Positions 9,420 to 18,746 are shown, numbered from the stretch's first letter. The stretch is 64,000 bases of DNA from Variovorax sp. IB41 (GCF_016405905.1 NZ_JAEFCB010000020.1:57699-121698), one strand, 5' to 3'. Notes: generated by a model not told the origin, from the letters alone. Translations and numbers: made by a program.

Positions 9420-10426
9420 ACAAGAAAAACATCCTTGGCCTTCTCGTGCTCGCTGGCGCATGCGCCACGGCAGGCGCCGCCGACTTCACCGGCCGCGGCG
9501 TCTTCAACTTCAAGTCCGACAGCGGCTGCCCCTTCTCCGCGCTCGCGGGCCCCGCCAACGAATGCAACCGCCTCGCACTCGACGATGCCGACACGCGCGC
9601 CGCGCTCGACAGCGCCGCGCACACCATCCGCTTCGCGAACCCGCGCATCTACGGCGAGAAGACCATCGTGGGCGATGTGCTGCTGCAGGGCTCGGGCCAA
9701 TCGCGCAGTTCACAAGGAAATGGCCAGCGCGTGCCGCTGACCTTCCACGCGCTCCTGAGCCGCTCGGGCAACGAGTGGTCGGTGAGCAGCCATGCGCACT
9801 CGCCCGTCGGCGGCGAGTTCAGCGACATCCGGATCGATCCGTACCAGGTCGTGGTGATCGAGGGCAGCGCCGAGCGCGTGGTGTTCACGCCGGCGCAGAT
9901 CGGCGAGACGCTCTCCAAGCCATCGATCGCCGCGCGGCTCGCCAACGAGATCGTGCAGGTGCAGGACAACCGCACGGGCGGCGCCACCGATGCGGACATC
10001 ACCGTGGGCCTGGGCCTGAGTCGCGCCTCCAAGTCGGTGGCGCGCGCGCGTTTTCGCGCGCCTGCGGCCAAGGGCGGCGAGCTTTCCGAAGCGATGCGGC
10101 AAGGCAACTGGTCGCTCGAGCTGCAGGCGCTGAGCGGGCAGATCCCGCGCCAGGTGGTGCAGCGCGACCTGTTCCTCTACGGGCTCGAATCGCAATCGCT
10201 GCTGCAGCCGTTGATGCAGCGCGGCTTCCGCAAGAACGAGAAGCTCGTGCTGGGCGCCGCGGGCGGCAAGGGCTACGTGCGCTACGACGGCCAGCAGCGC
10301 GAGCTCGCCGGCGCCGATGCGTCGGCGCGCGCGTTCCTGCAGGACAGCTTCATCGGCCTCGTGCTCGGCTGGCAGCAACAGCAGCCACGACCACAGCCCC
10401 CGATGGCCAAGGCCGATGGACGCTGA
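9416..10426 (+). CDS. Exported protein of unknown function
   Basis: A 336-residue protein starting with a clear signal peptide (MNKKNILGLLVLAGACATAGA, cleaved before ADFTG). I recognise no domain. The mature part has two early cysteines (SGCPFS and NECNRL) that could form a disulfide, and a proline/glutamine-rich C-terminus. ATG 9416 overlaps the glycosyltransferase stop by 4 bases and the 3' end overlaps the ferritin-like gene by 11, so it is certainly translated within this operon. Location and neighbours suggest a periplasmic role in making or handling a glycan, but nothing in the sequence proves this. Confidence 0.75.
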   Translation: MNKKNILGLLVLAGACATAGAADFTGRGVFNFKSDSGCPFSALAGPANECNRLALDDADTRAALDSAAHTIRFANPRIYGEKTIVGDVLLQGSGQSRSSQGNGQRVPLTFHALLSRSGNEWSVSSHAHSPVGGEFSDIRIDPYQVVVIEGSAERVVFTPAQIGETLSKPSIAARLANEIVQVQDNRTGGATDADITVGLGLSRASKSVARARFRAPAAKGGELSEAMRQGNWSLELQALSGQIPRQVVQRDLFLYGLESQSLLQPLMQRGFRKNEKLVLGAAGGKGYVRYDGQQRELAGADASARAFLQDSFIGLVLGWQQQQPRPQPPMAKADGR

Positions 10427-11177
10427 CGCCGCCTCGCCGACCACCGCGTTCGGCTGCCTCGCGCCGCCGCAACTGCGCGGCTGGCCGGCGCTGCAGGCAC
10501 GGCTGGTACACCACATCAAGCGCGCCGCCCTGCGCCAGATGCATGCGAGCCGCGCCGGTGAAGTGATGCTGTTGCGCCTGTACCTGGTCGGCGAGGAATC
10601 GTCCGAGCAGGCGCTGCAGCGCGAGCTGCGCACGAGCGCCCCCGAGTGGCTCACGCGCCAGCTCGACCAGCACCTGGCCGACGAGCAGTTGCATGCGCGG
10701 CTCTTCGCCGAGGCCATCGTCGAGCGCGGCGCCATCGCACAGGCGGCCGCATCGCCCGAAGAAGCGCCGCAGCCCGACTGGCTGAGCCGGCGCAAGCTCG
10801 CGCGCTGGCAGCGCCTCATCCAGCGCCATGCGCCGCACTTCGCGCACGGCGGCCTCGTGCCGGCCTATGCGATCGGCCTGGCCGCCGAGCAGATGGCCTC
10901 GCGCATTCTGCAGCGCCACTGCGCGCTGATCGGCCCGCGGCATGCGCTGCATCCGCTGCTCACGCGCGTGCTGGCCGACGAAGACCGCCACATCCGCCTG
11001 TGCAGCCGCACGCTGCAGCGCTGCGTGGCGCCGCACGAAGAGGCGCGGCTCGCGCAGCTGATGCACGAGGTGCGCGACACCGAGCGCGGCTTCGGCATCA
11101 CCGGCGCGCTGGGCATGTACGCGGCCGGCCTGGCCCTGCGCCTGCGCCCCGGCGGCGCACGGCCGGTGGCCGCCTGA
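10416..11177 (+). CDS. Ferritin-like di-iron protein of unknown function
   Basis: A 253-residue, largely helical protein. It carries the full spacing of a four-helix di-iron site: Glu49, then Glu90-x2-His93 (ADEQLHARL), Glu158 (GLAAEQMASR) and Glu189-x2-His192 (ADEDRHIRL). This E, ExxH, E, ExxH pattern is that of the ferritin-like superfamily (bacterioferritin, rubrerythrin, di-iron oxygenases). Only one subfamily-neutral reading is safe: an O2- or metal-using di-iron protein. The ATG lies inside the previous gene (11-base overlap), and it is followed 8 bases later by a GT-B-like glycosyltransferase. A di-iron enzyme between two sugar transferases suggests oxidative modification of a glycan or lipid, which is inference. 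Confidence 0.7.
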   Translation: MDADAASPTTAFGCLAPPQLRGWPALQARLVHHIKRAALRQMHASRAGEVMLLRLYLVGEESSEQALQRELRTSAPEWLTRQLDQHLADEQLHARLFAEAIVERGAIAQAAASPEEAPQPDWLSRRKLARWQRLIQRHAPHFAHGGLVPAYAIGLAAEQMASRILQRHCALIGPRHALHPLLTRVLADEDRHIRLCSRTLQRCVAPHEEARLAQLMHEVRDTERGFGITGALGMYAAGLALRLRPGGARPVAA

Positions 11178-11185
11178 GCCGATCG

Positions 11186-12322
11186 ATGCCGCCGCGCATC
11201 GTCTACCTCGCGACTGCGGACGCGCGCGGCCACCTGATGCGCGCGCAGCTCATCGCGCATTCGCTGCGCGCGGCGGGCGCCAGCGTGCAGGTGCTCACCA
11301 CCTCCGACGAGGGCGCGCGCTTTCTCGCGGGCTTCGGCATCGAGGCGCCGGTGCTCTCGCGCCACTACGCGGTGCAGTTCGATCGCGAGCAGAACATGCT
11401 GCGCCGCGAGACCGACCGCAACGTGGCGCACTACATGTTCCGCCCGGGGCGCATGCTGCGCGACATCCTCCGGCTGCGCGCGTGGCTCCGCGATGCAGAC
11501 CTGGTGGTGAACGATTCCTTCCACCCCGCGCTGCTGTTCATGGGCTGGATGCCGGGCTGGCGGCGCAAGGTGGTGCATGTGTACGGCGCGAGCCTGCGGC
11601 ATGCGCTCCAGACCAACTTCAGCGGGCGCATGCCCGCGTGGATGGCGGGCATCTTCGGCCGCATCGTCGCCTGGCAGATCGACCGCAGCCGCGCGCGCAT
11701 CGCGCACGACTTCGCCTACGGCGAGCCGCAGAACGACGGCCGCGGCGGGCACCGGCTCGCCACGCCCGTGGCCGTGATGGGCGCCGACACCGAAGCGCAC
11801 GACGACCTCGCGCCGCAGGCCGCGGTCTATCTCAATCCGCATTTCGAAGAAGCCGCGCTGGCCGACGGCCTGGAGCGCGGGCTGGCCGATGCACGCGTGC
11901 CGGCGCACCTCGTCGGTGAGGGCTATGCGCAGCGCGCGGGCTGGCACGCGCAGGACGAGCACTGGATCGAGATGGCCGCGCGCAGCGCCTTCATCGTCTC
12001 GGCGCCCGGCATGGCGGCGCTGTCGATCGCGGCGGTGTACCGCAAGCCCATCCTCTTGCTCCTGACCGACCAGCCCGAGCAGGCGATCAACGCGCAGCGC
12101 GCGGCGCAGCTGGGCCTGCACCACCGCACCGTGGTATGGCAGGGCCGCACGGGGGATTTCGCGCGCGCCGTGACGACGGCCGCGAGCGAACTGCTTGCGC
12201 TGGCCGACAACGGCAGCGGCCCGCAGGCGGCGCAGAAGGGGCGCGAAGCCGCCATCGCGCGCCTGCAGCACTGGACGGTGCTGCTCTACAGCCTCGCGTC
12301 CGCAGCGCCGCCCCTGCGATAA
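11186..12322 (+). CDS. GT-B-type glycosyltransferase-like protein
   Basis: A 378-residue protein resembling GT-B fold transferases of the MurG/UGT type. The N-terminus PRIVYLATADARGHLMRAQLIAHSLRAAGA has the glycine/histidine loop that follows the first strand in these enzymes. Near the C-terminus SAPGMAALSIAAVYRKPILLLL and QPEQAINAQRAAQLG match the donor-binding loop, with the usual glutamine and N-A-Q. Last gene of the operon starting at 8352. Its TAA directly abuts the stop codon of the convergent gene, with no base between them. Substrates unknown. Confidence 0.7.
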   Translation: MPPRIVYLATADARGHLMRAQLIAHSLRAAGASVQVLTTSDEGARFLAGFGIEAPVLSRHYAVQFDREQNMLRRETDRNVAHYMFRPGRMLRDILRLRAWLRDADLVVNDSFHPALLFMGWMPGWRRKVVHVYGASLRHALQTNFSGRMPAWMAGIFGRIVAWQIDRSRARIAHDFAYGEPQNDGRGGHRLATPVAVMGADTEAHDDLAPQAAVYLNPHFEEAALADGLERGLADARVPAHLVGEGYAQRAGWHAQDEHWIEMAARSAFIVSAPGMAALSIAAVYRKPILLLLTDQPEQAINAQRAAQLGLHHRTVVWQGRTGDFARAVTTAASELLALADNGSGPQAAQKGREAAIARLQHWTVLLYSLASAAPPLR

Positions 12323-14020
12323 CTAACCGGCAGCGCCGCGCGCCGAATCGCGCAGCGCGCGGAACACGCGGGCGAGCGCGCGCACCGGCCGCATTTCGGA
12401 CCACTGGATCGACGATGCCGACGACACCTGCGGCGGCGGCATCGCGACCACGCCCCGCGCCGTGCGCAGCGACACCTGCAGTTTCCTGAGCGTGAAGCCC
12501 GGCTTCACGAGCGCGCGGCGCCCGTTGCCGCGGCCCGCATCGGCCACGACGAACTGCAGCACCAGGCACTTCCTGCCGGCCGTGGGCTGCACCTCGAACA
12601 CCAGGCTGCGCCGCTTCGCGCCTGTGGTGCAGGATGCGGGCAGCACCACGCCGTCGAACATCGCGTGCACGCTCGTGGTCTTCAGGTTGCTGCGGAAATC
12701 GATGCGCACTTCGAGGCGGTGCGGCTGCTGGTGCGGCGGCTGGTGCTGCTGATGCGACGGCGAGTCCGACAGCGACGGCAGGGGGATCACCAGGCACGCG
12801 AGCTCACCGGCACTCTTCACGCCCTCGGCCTCGGGCGGCGCCCATCCCTGGCTCAGCCAGCCGGCCGCGGGGCTGCCGGGGTGGAACAGGTAGGTGCGGC
12901 TCAACTGCAGCTCGGCCACGTCGCGCAGGCCGTGGCTCTGGTCGTCGAAGCCCCAGCGGGTCATGAAGGCGCGGTCGATGGTGGCGGCGGGCCAGGCGGC
13001 GAAGTGGCGCGGCGCCGCATCGGCCGTGACGGCGACGCCGCTGATGGCGGTCATGAAATCCATCGCGCCGAGTTCGGGCCCGACGGGTATCCACGCCGAG
13101 CACGCCACCGGCAGTTGCCCCGCGGCGTTGCGGTCGGCGCGGATCAGCGCGTGCGCGGGCTTGCGGAAATAGCGCGCCTCGGTGAGCACGCTGGACGACA
13201 GGCTGGCCGCGAAGTGCACGTTCGCGGCCGACAGCAGCGCGTAGGTGTTCTCCTCGGTCCACGCCACATTGGGAATGGCCCGCGCGACCGGCGCGAGGTC
13301 GTGCAGCGCGGGCTCGTAGGGATGCGGCTTGATCACCAGCAGGTCGACGCTGCGCGCCAGTTCGCGCAGCGGCGCGACCACGCTCGCCGGGTGCATCGTG
13401 CGCCCGCCGCTCACGAGCGACAGGTCGACCAGGCTCTGGCCGAAGAAGAGCCCGATGCGAAGCCGCGGATCGAACAGCGCCGGTGCGCCATGCCGCGCGA
13501 AGTGGCCCTTGAGCGCGGCCGCGTGGTTCCAGAACACCTCGTCATCGACACGGCGCGCCTGCAGCGCCGCGGCGATGACCGCATCGTTCGTGCGCGCGCA
13601 GAAGTGCAGGTGCTCGGTGAAGCGGCGCGGATCGATCTCGATGTCCAGGTAGCTCGCGCCGCTGCGCGCGATGCAGTGCTGCAGCGCCGGCGTGAGGCCC
13701 CAGCCGATCACCAGGCAGCCGGGGTCGAAGGCCGGCATGCCGTCGCGGCCGTGCACCGGCAGCAGGTCGGCGATGCAGGCGCGCGCCCAGCCGGCGGGCG
13801 TTGCGGGCAGGTCGAGCCGGGCCATGAGGCGGGCAACGTCGATGCGGCCGCCTTCGGACAGCGGCGCCACCTCGCGCACCGGCAGGCCCAGGCGGCCGAG
13901 CGTGGCGTCGAAGAAGCCTCGCAGGAATCGCCGGTTCGCGGCGTGGTACGGAAGACCGTTGGCGGCGGAGCGAAAGAAATCGTCCGCGAAGATGACGTGA
14001 TTGAACCGGCGGGTTGTCAT
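12323..14020 (-). CDS. Large protein of unknown function, possible glycan/capsule biosynthesis
   Basis: 565 residues from ATG 14020. The frame is open 22 codons further up, but the upstream part is low-quality and MTTRRFNHVIFADDFF gives a sensible first strand. The middle contains LLVIKPHPYEPA and then ANVHFAASLSSSVLTEARYFRKPAH, an arrangement seen in capsule-type transferases and related GT-B proteins, where a K-P-H-P loop is followed by a serine-rich segment. Residues from about 430 on are proline/histidine-rich and then a beta-rich tail. It converges tail-to-tail with the preceding glycosyltransferase. Role in surface polysaccharide synthesis is likely but unproved; no confident family. 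Confidence 0.6.
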   Translation of the reverse strand: MTTRRFNHVIFADDFFRSAANGLPYHAANRRFLRGFFDATLGRLGLPVREVAPLSEGGRIDVARLMARLDLPATPAGWARACIADLLPVHGRDGMPAFDPGCLVIGWGLTPALQHCIARSGASYLDIEIDPRRFTEHLHFCARTNDAVIAAALQARRVDDEVFWNHAAALKGHFARHGAPALFDPRLRIGLFFGQSLVDLSLVSGGRTMHPASVVAPLRELARSVDLLVIKPHPYEPALHDLAPVARAIPNVAWTEENTYALLSAANVHFAASLSSSVLTEARYFRKPAHALIRADRNAAGQLPVACSAWIPVGPELGAMDFMTAISGVAVTADAAPRHFAAWPAATIDRAFMTRWGFDDQSHGLRDVAELQLSRTYLFHPGSPAAGWLSQGWAPPEAEGVKSAGELACLVIPLPSLSDSPSHQQHQPPHQQPHRLEVRIDFRSNLKTTSVHAMFDGVVLPASCTTGAKRRSLVFEVQPTAGRKCLVLQFVVADAGRGNGRRALVKPGFTLRKLQVSLRTARGVVAMPPPQVSSASSIQWSEMRPVRALARVFRALRDSARGAAG

Positions 14021-14150
14021 TGACTGGGTGCGAGCCGGCCTGCCTGTGCAACCCGTCCGCGCGACCTTCCATGTGCGATGCGCCAATCTAGGCAGCCACT
14101 CTTAGTCCAGCGTGAGAACGGAGGCCCGCGCGCGCAAAGTTCCTGCAAAG

Positions 14151-14166
14151 GCCCCGTAAAGGGGGC
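14151..14166 (-). terminator. Possible terminator hairpin after the Bug gene
   Basis: GCCCC, 5 bases (GTAAA), then GGGGGC form a short G+C-rich stem between two minus-strand genes. No clear uridine run follows on the minus strand, so it is weak as a factor-independent terminator. Confidence 0.3.
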
Positions 14167-14188
14167 TGAAACATTGCCTATTTTTTAA

Positions 14189-15178
14189 TCAGTCGAGCGA
14201 CAGGTTCAGGCTCTTGATCAGCGGATGCCAGCGCGCCGTTTCGTCGCCGATGAGCGCCTCGAACTGCGCCGGCGTGCTGCCCACCGGCTCGACGCCGGCC
14301 TCGGCGAACTTGCGCAGCACCGCCGGGTTGTGGATCGCGCTGGCCACCGACTGCTGCAGCCGGGCCACCAGCTCGGGCGGGGTGCCGTCCGGCACCGCCA
14401 GGCCCAGGAGCGCGGCCGCCTCGACCTGCGGCATGCCCAGTTCCGCGAAGGTGGGCACCGCGGGCAGTTGCGGCAGGCGCGTGGCATTGGCGACCGCCAG
14501 CGCGCGCGCCTTGCCGCTCTGGATGAAGCGGTTGGCCGCTGCCAGGTCGCTCATCATCGCGGGCAGCTGGCCGCCTGCCAGATCGGCCAGCGCGGGCGCG
14601 GCGCCGCGGTAGGGCACATGCACCATGCGCAGCCCGGCCTGCCGCTGGAGCAGCTCCATCGCCAGGTGCTGCGGCGTGCCGGTGCCCGCGGACGCGAAGC
14701 TGACCTTGCCGGGAAAGGCCCGCGCATCCGCGATGAAGGCGCGCGCGTCCTTCACGCCGCTGGCCGGGCCGACCAAGAGCACCATCGGCAAGCGCCCCAG
14801 CAGCGTGACCGGCGCGAAATCGCGCGCCGGGTTGTAGCTGAGGTTGCGGTAGAGCGCCGGGTTGAACACCAGCGTGCCGTTGTCGGCCGAGAGCACGGTG
14901 TAGCCGTCGGCCGGCGCGCGTGCGGCCTCGATGGCCCCGAGCGCCGTGTTGCCGCCCGCGCGGTTCTCGATCTGCACCGGCTGGCCGGTGTCGATGGCCA
15001 TCTGCGTGCCGATGGTGCGCGCAACGATGTCGGCGATGGCGCCCGCGGGGTACGGCACGATCCAGCGGATCGGCCGGGCCGGGAAGTCGCGCTGCGCGTG
15101 CGCCGCCCTCGCCAACCCGCCCGACACGGCCGCGAGGGCCAGTGCCGCGAGCTTGCGTCGGGACAGGCCGGGCATCAC
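14189..15178 (-). CDS. Bug-family tripartite tricarboxylate transporter substrate-binding protein
   Basis: A 329-residue periplasmic binding protein with a signal peptide that may be twin-arginine (LSRRKLAALALAAVSGG, ending ARAAHAQ). Family motifs: RPIRWIVPYPAGAIAD, ENRAGGNTALG and VPYRGAAPALADL. Translation starts at GTG 15178 or ATG 15175; both lie directly after the VWA gene's stop at 15180, so the two are translationally coupled. This is odd: a nutrient-binding protein is the last gene of the SWIM/DUF5691/MoxR/DUF5682/VWA operon. No membrane transporter genes are adjacent. Ligand unknown. Confidence 0.9.
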   Translation of the reverse strand: MMPGLSRRKLAALALAAVSGGLARAAHAQRDFPARPIRWIVPYPAGAIADIVARTIGTQMAIDTGQPVQIENRAGGNTALGAIEAARAPADGYTVLSADNGTLVFNPALYRNLSYNPARDFAPVTLLGRLPMVLLVGPASGVKDARAFIADARAFPGKVSFASAGTGTPQHLAMELLQRQAGLRMVHVPYRGAAPALADLAGGQLPAMMSDLAAANRFIQSGKARALAVANATRLPQLPAVPTFAELGMPQVEAAALLGLAVPDGTPPELVARLQQSVASAIHNPAVLRKFAEAGVEPVGSTPAQFEALIGDETARWHPLIKSLNLSLD

Positions 15179-15179
15179 C

Positions 15180-16394
15180 TCACGCCGCGCGGCTGGTCTT
15201 CAGGCCCTGGCCCGCAGCCCACGCCGCGACGTCTTCGCGCTTGATGGCGGCAGCCATGAGCCCCGGGAACGCATCGGGCGTGCATGCGAACGACGGCACG
15301 CCGAGCGCGGCCAGCTTGGCGGCGAGATCGCGGTCGTAGGCGGGCGCGCCCTCGTCGCTGAGCGCGAGCAGCGCGATGAACTGCACGCCGGCCTCGACCA
15401 GCTCGTTGGCGCGGCGCAGCAGGTTGCCTTCCACGCCGCCTTCGTAGAGGTCGGAGATCAGGATGAGGATGGTGTTGCGCGGCTCGCGCACCAGGCTCTG
15501 GCAGTAGCCGACCGCGCCGTTGATGTCGGTGCCGCCGCCCAGCTGCACGCCGAACAGCAGGTCCACCGGGTCCTGCAGCTGCTCGGTCATGTCGACCACG
15601 GCGGTGTCGAACACCACCAGCTTGGTCGCCACCGCGGGCAGGCTCGCCATCACCGCGCCGAAGATGCTCGAGTAGACGACCGAGGCCGCCATCGAGCCGC
15701 TCTGGTCGATGCACAGGATCACCTCGCGTTGCGGCTGGCGGGCCTTGCGGCCGTAGCCGACCAGCGTCTGCGGCACCACGGTGCGGTATGCCGGCTGCCA
15801 GTGGCGCAGGTTGGCGCGGATGGTGCGGTTCCAGTCGATCTCCGAATGGCGCGGGCGGCGGTTGCGCTGGCTGCGGTTGAGCGCCCCGCTCACGGCGCTG
15901 CGCATCGGCTCCTCCAGCTTCTTCATGAGCTCGTCGACCACCTTGCGCACCACGGCGCGCGCGGTGTCCTTGGTGCCGGCCGGAATCACGCTCGCGAGCG
16001 CGACGAGGTTGGCGACCAGGTGCACGTCGGGCTGTGCGTTCTCCAGCATCTCGGGCTGCAGCAGCATCTGGCGCAGGTTCAGCCGCTCCATCGCGTCGCG
16101 CTGCATCACCTGCACCACCTGGCTCGGAAAGTACTTGCGGATGTCGCCGAGCCAGCGCGCCACGCTGGGCGCCGAATCGCCGCGGCCGCCGCGCTGGCCG
16201 CCCTGGCCAAGGCCGCGCCGGCCGTCGGCTTCGTAGAGCGCGGCGAGCGCCTGGTCGATCTCGCGCACACGGCCTTCGACGGCGCCGCAGCTGGCGTTGG
16301 CTTCGCTGCCGAGCACGAGGCGCCAGCGCTGCAGGCGGTCGGTGGGCGGCAGTGCTTCGTCAGCGTCTGCGGGGTCCTGAAGATTCGCGCTCAT
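15180..16394 (-). CDS. VWA domain-containing protein (CoxE/ViaA-like partner of the MoxR ATPase)
   Basis: 404 residues: a helical N-terminal half and a C-terminal von Willebrand A domain from about residue 222. The metal-ion adhesion site is intact: ILCIDQSGSM with Asp230, Ser232 and Ser234, GGGTDI supplying the threonine, and ILISDLYEGG supplying the last aspartate. In RavA-ViaA and related pairs the VWA protein is the adaptor through which a MoxR AAA+ ATPase acts on its target; that role is inferred here from the operon. The start overlaps the DUF5682 stop by 4 bases and its stop nearly touches the Bug gene. No signal peptide, so cytoplasmic. Confidence 0.85.
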   Translation of the reverse strand: MSANLQDPADADEALPPTDRLQRWRLVLGSEANASCGAVEGRVREIDQALAALYEADGRRGLGQGGQRGGRGDSAPSVARWLGDIRKYFPSQVVQVMQRDAMERLNLRQMLLQPEMLENAQPDVHLVANLVALASVIPAGTKDTARAVVRKVVDELMKKLEEPMRSAVSGALNRSQRNRRPRHSEIDWNRTIRANLRHWQPAYRTVVPQTLVGYGRKARQPQREVILCIDQSGSMAASVVYSSIFGAVMASLPAVATKLVVFDTAVVDMTEQLQDPVDLLFGVQLGGGTDINGAVGYCQSLVREPRNTILILISDLYEGGVEGNLLRRANELVEAGVQFIALLALSDEGAPAYDRDLAAKLAALGVPSFACTPDAFPGLMAAAIKREDVAAWAAGQGLKTSRAA

Positions 16395-18724
16395 GCTTTC
16401 ACTCCCAGCAGTTCCCGCAGCAGCGGCAGCGCGAGCACCGCGCGTGTGTTGTCCCAGTCGGCGGCGGCCACGGCGGACGGCAGTGTGCCGCCGACCGCGC
16501 CGCGCTTCGCACGCTCGCCGAGCGCGCGCCGGTCGGCGCCGGAGAAGTCCGCGAAGCTGCGGCGCACCAGCGGCAGCACCTGCACGAAGTGTTCTTCGCC
16601 GAGCCCCGAGAGCCAGCGGTCGACCAGCGACCAGACGGCCTCGTCGTGCAGCAGCACCATCGCATTGCGGTTGAGAAAACCTTCGAGCCACGCGGCCGCC
16701 TCGGTCGGCGGTGCGCCGGCCGAGAGGTTGCGCCCGAGCTGCTGCGAGGCGCCGTCGCTGTCGATCTGCGCATCGTCCAGCAGCAGCCGGCAGCTCACGC
16801 CGCGCAGCAGCGGCGCGCCGGTTTCGCCGAAGGCGATGGACCGCAGCGCGGCGCGCCAGGCAGCGGTGGTTTCTTCGCCGTCGCGCAGGCGCACCGCATC
16901 GTGCGTGGCGATGAGCCGGGTGCGCAGCGCTTCGGCGGCTTCGGCATCGAGTGCGCCGCAGGCGATCGGCAGGCCGATGGCGCCGCGCACGATCAGGCTG
17001 TCGAGCACGTGCGAGAGCAGCGCGCTGTCGGTCTGGCGCACGCTGCCGTAGCGGAACACGTTGGCCAGCGGCGGCACCGCGCCAATGAGCTGCACTGCAT
17101 CGCCGGTAAGGGCTGCGCGGTCTTCGAGCGCGCGGGTCACGGCCTGCACCGCGACCGGCAGGTCGGCCAGCAACACGATGTCGACCTGCTCGGCGAGGGC
17201 CGTGAGCGAGGTCTCTGCCGCCAACGCTTCCATCACGCGCGCGCTCGCGGCATGGGCCACGGTCGCGCCGAAGCGGCTGGCCTCGATGATGCGCAGCGCG
17301 AATTCGGGCTGCCATTGCAGTTGCCACACTTCATGAAAAGTGCCGCGGCTCGCACGCTGGCCGGCGGTGATTTCGCCCCACGGCAAATCGAGCAGCCGCA
17401 AGCGGTGCAACAGGTGGCTGCGCGCGAGATCGTTGGGCTGGCGCAGGTCGAGGTCGAGCGTTTTCGCGGTCGCCTCGGGCTTGAGGCGCAGGCTCTTTTG
17501 CGCCTGCTCGATGTCGCGCTGCAGCGGCACGGTCGGCACTTCGGCGGGCACCTGGCCCATGCGGTCGCCGACAGTGAGGCGCTCGCGGATCAGCGTGAGC
17601 GGCGCCTGCTCGCCCATGCAGATCACGCTGCGCACGGCCTCGTCGAGCTCGGGCAGGCCGGGCGCGGGGCGCTCGCGCAGCGCGGCGAGCGTTTCGGCCA
17701 GGCGCGTGGCTTCGATCAGGTGGGCGGAGGAGCAATCGAGGTCATGCTCGCGCAGCAGCCGCGCGACGCGCGCGAGCCAGCCGGTCGTGCGGCCCGCGAC
17801 CTGCTGGCCTTGCTGCCACAGGTGCTCGTACCAGCCGGGCGAATCGATGCCGGCGCCGTAGCCGCTGGCGCTCGTCAGATGCCGGTAGGTCCACGGCACC
17901 CAGGTCGCGAGCACCTTGAGCTTGGGCAGGCCCTTGAGCAATGCCGCATCGGCCTTCGCGGTGACCGCGCCCTGCAGCGCGGGCACGTGCCACGCGCCGC
18001 AGACGACCGCGATGCGCTGGTGGCCGGCCTTCACGGCTTCGCGGATCGACTGGCGCATGAAGGCTTCGCGCAGTTGCTCGCGCTCCATCGCGCGCTGGCC
18101 GCGGCGGTCTTCGGGCGTTTCGGCGCGCACGGCGGTCATCGCTTCGGCGATGGCACCGAAGAGGTCTTCGCCATCGCCGCGCTCCTCGACCATGTGGTTC
18201 CACCAGCTCTCGCCGTCGGCGTAGCCGGCAGCGTGGGCGAGCCAGTCGAAGGGATCGTCGGGCAGCGCGTTGGCGGCCTGCGCTTGTTCGGGGTCTTCGA
18301 CGGTTTCGGAGACGGGCACCTTGTCGGTCTCGTCATCGTCGAGTGGTGTTTCTGCCGATGCTTCGGCCTTGGCCTCATCCGCCGCGCGCGCCGCCTGCTC
18401 GATGGCCATGCGATGCGCCTGTGGCAAGTCGATGAATCGCGTGGGCAGCTGGTGCTTCACGCCCCACTGCAGCGCCTGCCACTCGGGCGAGAACTCGGCG
18501 AACGGGTAGAAGGCGGCCAGGCGCGTGTCGTCGTTCGCATGCACCAGCATCGCGACCGGCGGGCGCAGGTCCGCATGCGCCATGAACGAGAGCAGGCCTT
18601 CGGCCTCGGGCGGCCCTTCGACCAGGATGCAGTCGGGCTGCAGCGACTCGAAGGCGCGCAGCAGGCTGCGCGCGCAGCCGGGGCCGTGGTGGCGGATGCC
18701 GAAGTAGTGCAGCGGTGAAGCCAT
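16391..18724 (-). CDS. DUF5682 family protein
   Basis: A 777-residue cytoplasmic protein of the uncharacterised DUF5682 family. Three conserved motifs stand out: FGIRHHGPGC at residues 8-17, CILVEGPPEA at about 32-41, and AVVCGAWHVPAL around His246. A histidine loop, a glutamate after the second strand, and a late G-x-x-H-V resemble the TIKI/TraB/EreA/ChaN hydrolase clan, so an active centre is plausible; that comparison is from memory and untested. An acidic, low-complexity segment lies near 120-150. It sits between the MoxR ATPase gene (22-base gap) and the VWA gene (4-base overlap), so it is a fixed part of this operon. Confidence 0.85.
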   Translation of the reverse strand: MASPLHYFGIRHHGPGCARSLLRAFESLQPDCILVEGPPEAEGLLSFMAHADLRPPVAMLVHANDDTRLAAFYPFAEFSPEWQALQWGVKHQLPTRFIDLPQAHRMAIEQAARAADEAKAEASAETPLDDDETDKVPVSETVEDPEQAQAANALPDDPFDWLAHAAGYADGESWWNHMVEERGDGEDLFGAIAEAMTAVRAETPEDRRGQRAMEREQLREAFMRQSIREAVKAGHQRIAVVCGAWHVPALQGAVTAKADAALLKGLPKLKVLATWVPWTYRHLTSASGYGAGIDSPGWYEHLWQQGQQVAGRTTGWLARVARLLREHDLDCSSAHLIEATRLAETLAALRERPAPGLPELDEAVRSVICMGEQAPLTLIRERLTVGDRMGQVPAEVPTVPLQRDIEQAQKSLRLKPEATAKTLDLDLRQPNDLARSHLLHRLRLLDLPWGEITAGQRASRGTFHEVWQLQWQPEFALRIIEASRFGATVAHAASARVMEALAAETSLTALAEQVDIVLLADLPVAVQAVTRALEDRAALTGDAVQLIGAVPPLANVFRYGSVRQTDSALLSHVLDSLIVRGAIGLPIACGALDAEAAEALRTRLIATHDAVRLRDGEETTAAWRAALRSIAFGETGAPLLRGVSCRLLLDDAQIDSDGASQQLGRNLSAGAPPTEAAAWLEGFLNRNAMVLLHDEAVWSLVDRWLSGLGEEHFVQVLPLVRRSFADFSGADRRALGERAKRGAVGGTLPSAVAAADWDNTRAVLALPLLRELLGVKA

Positions 18725-18746
18725 GTGCAGTCGCGTGGCGCAGGGC

